From: Halothiobacillus sp045689735
Lineage (GTDB): Bacteria > Pseudomonadota > Gammaproteobacteria > Halothiobacillales > Halothiobacillaceae
Length of the DNA stretch: 64,000 nt
Direction of reading: 5' to 3'
Assembly (NCBI RefSeq): GCF_045689735.1
Contig: NZ_CP142685.1
Span: forward strand, 434,001-498,000
In this document: positions 60,706 through 64,000 of the stretch, in pieces
How positions within the stretch are numbered: position 1 is the stretch's first letter
Layout: the number at the start of each line of letters is the position of its first letter
The notes under the pieces: generated by a model
Databases searched by the model: none
Seen by the model: only the letters and a program-made list of their open reading frames with translations
Told to the model about the DNA's origin: nothing
Position numbers and translations under genes: made by a program

Positions 60706-61428
60706 ATGAAGATGTTGCGTCGTTCGCTGCTGGCCGTTGCGCTGGGCGGCTTGATGGTTCAGCCGCTGGTGACCCTGGCGGCTGGTGATGCCGCTGCGGG
60801 CAAAACCAAATTCGCCACCTGTGCGGCCTGTCACGGAGCTGATGGTAAGGGGAATGGGGGCGCATTCCCCGATTTGACTCACCTGTCTGCAGCAGATGCG
60901 GAAACCATTTTGACTGCGTTCAAGGCGGGCGATATGGCCACCCTGAAGAAGCATAATCTGGGGGGCGCGCGTTACAGCACCATGGCGCCGCAGGTAGCTA
61001 GCCTGTCGCCTGCAGATATCGCGGATCTGGCAGCGTACATCGCGACCTTGGGCGGATCAGCGCCCGCTGGTGCGGCGCCGGCTGCTGCTGCACCTGCAGC
61101 AGCGCCTGCCGCCCCTGCGCCCGCTATGGTTTCTGCGGACGCCAATGTGGGCTTTGGCCATGCCATTTTCTCTACCTGCGCGGTCTGTCATGGCATGGAA
61201 GGCGAGGGCGGCAAGTTGCTAAACGCCCCGAAGCTGGCGGGCATGCCGATGTCTGCGGTCTCTTCGATGCTGGAAATGTACAAGTCGGGTAAGCAACTGG
61301 GTAAATACTCCTATGTGATGAATGCCCAAGCCAAGTACCTCACGCCGGATGAAATCCGCGATGTCGCGGCCTACATCTATCAGATGGACAAGCCGGGCGC
61401 CAAAGTTAATATGCCGCAATCCGAGTAA
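60706..61428 (+). CDS. Periplasmic dihaem cytochrome c (c4-like)
   Basis: A 240-residue secreted electron carrier with two class I haem c domains. A signal peptide (residues 1-24, ending TLAA) precedes domain 1 with CAACHGADGKG and an axial Met in STMAPQ. A linker made almost only of Ala and Pro (about 116-140) leads to domain 2 with CAVCHGMEGEGG and a late Met in SYVMNAQ. It should shuttle electrons to a terminal oxidase. AGAGAG lies upstream of ATG 60706. It has its own candidate promoter and a strong terminator, so it is a separate unit set between folP and glmM. Confidence 0.92.
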   Translation: MKMLRRSLLAVALGGLMVQPLVTLAAGDAAAGKTKFATCAACHGADGKGNGGAFPDLTHLSAADAETILTAFKAGDMATLKKHNLGGARYSTMAPQVASLSPADIADLAAYIATLGGSAPAGAAPAAAAPAAAPAAPAPAMVSADANVGFGHAIFSTCAVCHGMEGEGGKLLNAPKLAGMPMSAVSSMLEMYKSGKQLGKYSYVMNAQAKYLTPDEIRDVAAYIYQMDKPGAKVNMPQSE

Positions 61429-61465
61429 GCCGATACTCGGACTGGCTGCGTTTCAGCAGGCTGTG

Positions 61466-61488
61466 GCCGCCCTTATGGGCGGCTTTTT
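61466..61488 (+). terminator. Rho-independent terminator after cytochrome c
   Basis: GCCGCCC (61466-61472) pairs perfectly with GGGCGGC (61477-61483) around a TTAT loop and is followed by TTTTT. Confidence 0.9.
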
Positions 61489-61544
61489 CGTTATTGCGGG
61501 CTTATGATGTGCGCGTTCGGAGTAATGAGTGAGGAGCGAGCCCA

Positions 61545-62876
61545 ATGAAAGTGTTTGGAACGGATGGTGTGCGTGGCGCGGTCGGACAGTGGCCCATGAC
61601 GCCAGAGTTCGTACTGAAACTAGGGTGGGCGGCCGGGCGTGTCCTGGGTCAGCAAGGCAAGCGACGGGTGCTGATTGGGAAAGACACGCGGATTTCGGGC
61701 TACATGTTCGAGTCGGCGCTGGAGGCGGGATTTTCTGCGGCCGGCGTTGATGTGCGGCTGTTGGGGCCGATGCCGACCCCGGCGATTGCGTACCTCACGC
61801 GCACGCTTCGGGCGTCTGCCGGGGTGGTCATCAGCGCCTCGCACAATCCCTTTCACGACAATGGCGTGAAATTTTTTTCTGCCACCGGTGAAAAGTTGCC
61901 CGACGCCATCGAGGCAGAAATTGAGGCGATGCTCGATGAACCGATGACCATCCAGCCATCGGCTTTGCTGGGGAAAGCGCAACGAATCGATGATGCCCCG
62001 GGGCGGTATATCGAGTTTTGCAAGAGTACGGTGGAAATCGGGATGTCGCTCGCGGGTCTGCGGGTGGTGGTTGACTGTGCGCATGGTGCGGCCTATCAAG
62101 TCGCGCCCCGCGTCTTTTCCGAATTGGGTGCTGAAGTGATCCGGATGGGGGTTGAGCCGGACGGGTTGAATATCAACGATGGGGTCGGGTCAACCGAGCC
62201 CGCTGCGCTGATTCGTGCGGTGAGCGAATTTCGAGCCGATCTGGGGATCGCGCTGGATGGCGATGGCGATCGGGTGTTGCTGGTGGATAACCAAGGGCGT
62301 GTGCTCGATGGCGATCAACTGCTCTATATCATCGCGTCGGATCGTGTTGCCCATGCGGGCTATCGCGGTGGGGTGGTTGGCACCTTGATGAGCAACCTCG
62401 GATTGGAGCAGGCCGTCGCGGCACTGGGGTTGCCCTTCACGCGGGCCAAGGTCGGTGACCGCTATGTGCACGAAGAGCTGCGTCGACAGCAGTGGCTGCT
62501 GGGCGGGGAATCGTCGGGACACATTCTGTGTCTTGATCGGCATACCACGGGCGATGGCATCATTGCCGCCTTGCAAGTCTTGGCGGCCATGCAGCACCAG
62601 TCGCTTGCGCTGGCAGAGCTGGCATCCGGCATGACTTTGTTTCCACAAACGCTGGTGAATGTGCGCACCCCGCGTGCGGTAGATCTCTCTGCGCCCGCAA
62701 TTGTGGCAGCGGTGCGGTCGGTTGAAGCAGCGCTCGGCCATCGTGGACGGGTATTGCTACGCGCATCAGGCACCGAACCGCTGATTCGGGTCATGGTGGA
62801 GGGAGAGCAGAAGGCAGAAGTCACCGGCTATGCGGAAGAGATTGCGGCGGCGGTTCGCCGAACGACGGGGGAATGA
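61545..62876 (+). CDS. glmM: Phosphoglucosamine mutase
   Basis: Converts glucosamine 6-phosphate to glucosamine 1-phosphate for UDP-GlcNAc and peptidoglycan. The 443-residue protein shows the start KVFGTDGVRG, the phospho-serine loop VVISASHNPFHDNGVKFF, the metal loop ALDGDGDRVLLVD, the sugar loop GGESSGHI and the phosphate loop RASGTEPLIRVMVEG. GAGGAG precedes ATG 61545. It lies 55 bp after the cytochrome terminator, so it needs a promoter in that short gap or some read-through. Confidence 0.96.
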   Translation: MKVFGTDGVRGAVGQWPMTPEFVLKLGWAAGRVLGQQGKRRVLIGKDTRISGYMFESALEAGFSAAGVDVRLLGPMPTPAIAYLTRTLRASAGVVISASHNPFHDNGVKFFSATGEKLPDAIEAEIEAMLDEPMTIQPSALLGKAQRIDDAPGRYIEFCKSTVEIGMSLAGLRVVVDCAHGAAYQVAPRVFSELGAEVIRMGVEPDGLNINDGVGSTEPAALIRAVSEFRADLGIALDGDGDRVLLVDNQGRVLDGDQLLYIIASDRVAHAGYRGGVVGTLMSNLGLEQAVAALGLPFTRAKVGDRYVHEELRRQQWLLGGESSGHILCLDRHTTGDGIIAALQVLAAMQHQSLALAELASGMTLFPQTLVNVRTPRAVDLSAPAIVAAVRSVEAALGHRGRVLLRASGTEPLIRVMVEGEQKAEVTGYAEEIAAAVRRTTGE

Positions 62877-63014
62877 GCCGTTTTCGTGCGTAAATTTCGT
62901 GCGTAACCATTGATTTCATCGCGTGTCGCCAGTACCCTAACGCACCCTTGAAACGGGTCGTGAGTGCTTTGGCGTGTTTCTCGCCGCGCGCTGGTAAAAA
63001 AGAGTAGTTGTCTT

Positions 63015-63776
63015 ATGCGTCAACCGGTGGTGATCGGTAACTGGAAGCTGAACGGAAGCCCCGCCTCAACAGAGGCTTGGGTGAGTGCCGTCCTGTCGGG
63101 AATGGGGGCGCTGGATGCCGTAGAAATTGGCCTTTGTCCGCCGTTCGTGCTGATTCCCACGGCGGTGCGTCAAGCGGCGGGTTCTGCGTTGCAGATAGGC
63201 GGGCAAGACTGCGCGGAATACCTCAGCGGCGCATACACTGGCGAAGTTTCTGCGGACTTACTGCGTGCGGTGGGTTGTCATTATGTGATTCTGGGGCACT
63301 CCGAGCGCAGAGCACTGTTTGGTGAAACGGATGCGGTCATTGCGCGCAAAATGGTGCGCGCCTTGGCTGCTGGGCTTGTCCCGGTGTTGTGTGTCGGCGA
63401 AACCCTGGCCGAGCGTGAAGCCGGCCAGATGGAGGCTGTCGTGCGCCAGCAACTGCGAGCGGTAGTTGATGTCGTCGGAATCCAAGCGTTCGAGCGCAGT
63501 ATTATTGCCTATGAGCCGGTTTGGGCGATTGGTACGGGGGTGACAGCGACGCCAGATCAGGCTCAGGCGATGCACGCATTTATTCGGGGATTGCTTGCGG
63601 AGTACAACCCGCATGTGGCACGCATGGTGCGCTTGCAATATGGTGGCTCCGTCAAACCCGATAATGCGGCTCAGCTTTTTTCCCAGCCAGACATTGATGG
63701 TGGGCTGATTGGCGGTGCCTCGCTGAAAGCCGAAGAATTTCTATCGATTTGCCGCGCTGCGGCCGATGCTCGTTGA
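63015..63776 (+). CDS. tpiA: Triosephosphate isomerase
   Basis: Interconverts dihydroxyacetone phosphate and glyceraldehyde 3-phosphate. The 253-residue protein has the N-terminal Lys in VIGNWKLNG, catalytic His in VILGHSERR, catalytic Glu in AYEPVWAIGTG and the phosphate loop LQYGGSVKPDNA. ATG 63015 is the standard start. The gap before it contains two copies of TTCGTGCGTAA (near 62884-62906). glmM-tpiA-secG is a common gammaproteobacterial order. Confidence 0.96.
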   Translation: MRQPVVIGNWKLNGSPASTEAWVSAVLSGMGALDAVEIGLCPPFVLIPTAVRQAAGSALQIGGQDCAEYLSGAYTGEVSADLLRAVGCHYVILGHSERRALFGETDAVIARKMVRALAAGLVPVLCVGETLAEREAGQMEAVVRQQLRAVVDVVGIQAFERSIIAYEPVWAIGTGVTATPDQAQAMHAFIRGLLAEYNPHVARMVRLQYGGSVKPDNAAQLFSQPDIDGGLIGGASLKAEEFLSICRAAADAR

Positions 63777-63785
63777 GTGCACTTC

Positions 63786-64000
63786 ATGCAAATTTTGATT
63801 CTGATTATTCATGTGCTGATTGGTCTGGTGCTGATCGGGCTGGTCTTGATTCAGCACGGTAAGGGTGCAGATGCGGGGGCGGCTTTTGGTTCCGGTGCTT
63901 CGGGGACGGTATTTGGTGCGCGCGGTGCGGCCAGTTTTCTGCAAAAGTTGACTGGATGGTTGGTCGTCGCTTTTTTTGCGACCAGTTTGCTCCTCGCCTA
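63786..64000 (+). CDS. secG: Protein translocase subunit SecG (3' end cut by window)
   Basis: A small inner-membrane partner of SecYE that aids protein export. The visible 71 codons include TM1 (ILILIIHVLIGLVLIGLVLI), the cytoplasmic loop QHGKGADAGAAFGSGASGTVFG and most of TM2 (LVVAFFATSLLLA). It starts 9 bp after the tpiA stop. The C-terminal tail is outside the window. Confidence 0.93.
   Translation, partial: MQILILIIHVLIGLVLIGLVLIQHGKGADAGAAFGSGASGTVFGARGAASFLQKLTGWLVVAFFATSLLLA

Noticed and set aside
1..64000. tRNA, rRNA, CRISPR array, prophage or integron
   Set aside because: No cloverleaf with a conserved T-loop, no rRNA segment, no regularly spaced repeats and no phage or integrase genes were seen in any gap.

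Overview
The window is GC-rich, densely coded chromosomal DNA. It carries 51 protein genes I can support, two of them cut by the window edges. I see no rRNA or tRNA gene, no CRISPR array and no transposase. No stretch longer than 300 bases lacks a gene; the largest gap is about 240 bp. Gene content and order point to a flagellated, aerobically respiring gammaproteobacterium. The basis is the run rlmE-ftsH-folP-(cytochrome c)-glmM-tpiA-secG, the pairs prfB-lysS and ampD-ampE, recB-recD, mfd, ppnP, a PmrA/QseB-type two-component pair and FliK. The species cannot be named from this evidence.

Layout. 1-3.4 kb: two convergent cyclic-di-GMP genes, a cut diguanylate cyclase and an EAL-CBS-GGDEF protein. 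3.6-8.4 kb: ppx, recJ and an HD-GYP phosphodiesterase. 8.4-10.3 kb (minus): dacB and ppnP. 10.5-19.5 kb (plus): prfB, with its programmed +1 frameshift, then lysS, mrp, tpx, a ROK kinase, arsB, xseA and a fructosamine-kinase-like gene, several of them overlapping by 4 bp. 19.7-23.0 kb: PepSY protein, DUF347 membrane protein, response regulator and sensor kinase. 23.0-27.6 kb (minus): Cys-cluster protein, FlhB-tail protein, FliK and mutS. 27.6-30.2 kb: pncC, an acetate-type transporter and a Cys-rich outer-membrane barrel. 30.2-33.4 kb (minus): ampD-ampE-phosphatase-RpfE-type. 33.5-39.8 kb: CMD-family protein, recB and recD. 39.9-48.5 kb (minus): a four-gene signalling operon made of a hybrid kinase, two membrane sensors without output domains and a REC-HD-GYP phosphodiesterase. 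48.7-55.7 kb (minus): RDD protein, mfd, CPA2 antiporter, aat and yhbY. 55.8-56.9 kb: sco1 and pcuAC. 57.0-64.0 kb: the rlmE to secG housekeeping run.

Themes. Cyclic-di-GMP turnover is prominent: two GGDEF proteins, one of them also EAL, and two HD-GYP proteins, one at the end of a multi-sensor operon. DNA repair is well represented (recJ, xseA, mutS, recB, recD, mfd). Copper and cytochrome functions (sco1, pcuAC, a dihaem cytochrome c) sit at two points inside an otherwise conserved housekeeping block.

The strongest unexpected signal is a 142-bp palindromic element inserted in frame in recD. It is flanked by a 5-bp direct repeat and adds 49 codons. The other main candidate is the sensor operon at 39.9-48.5 kb.
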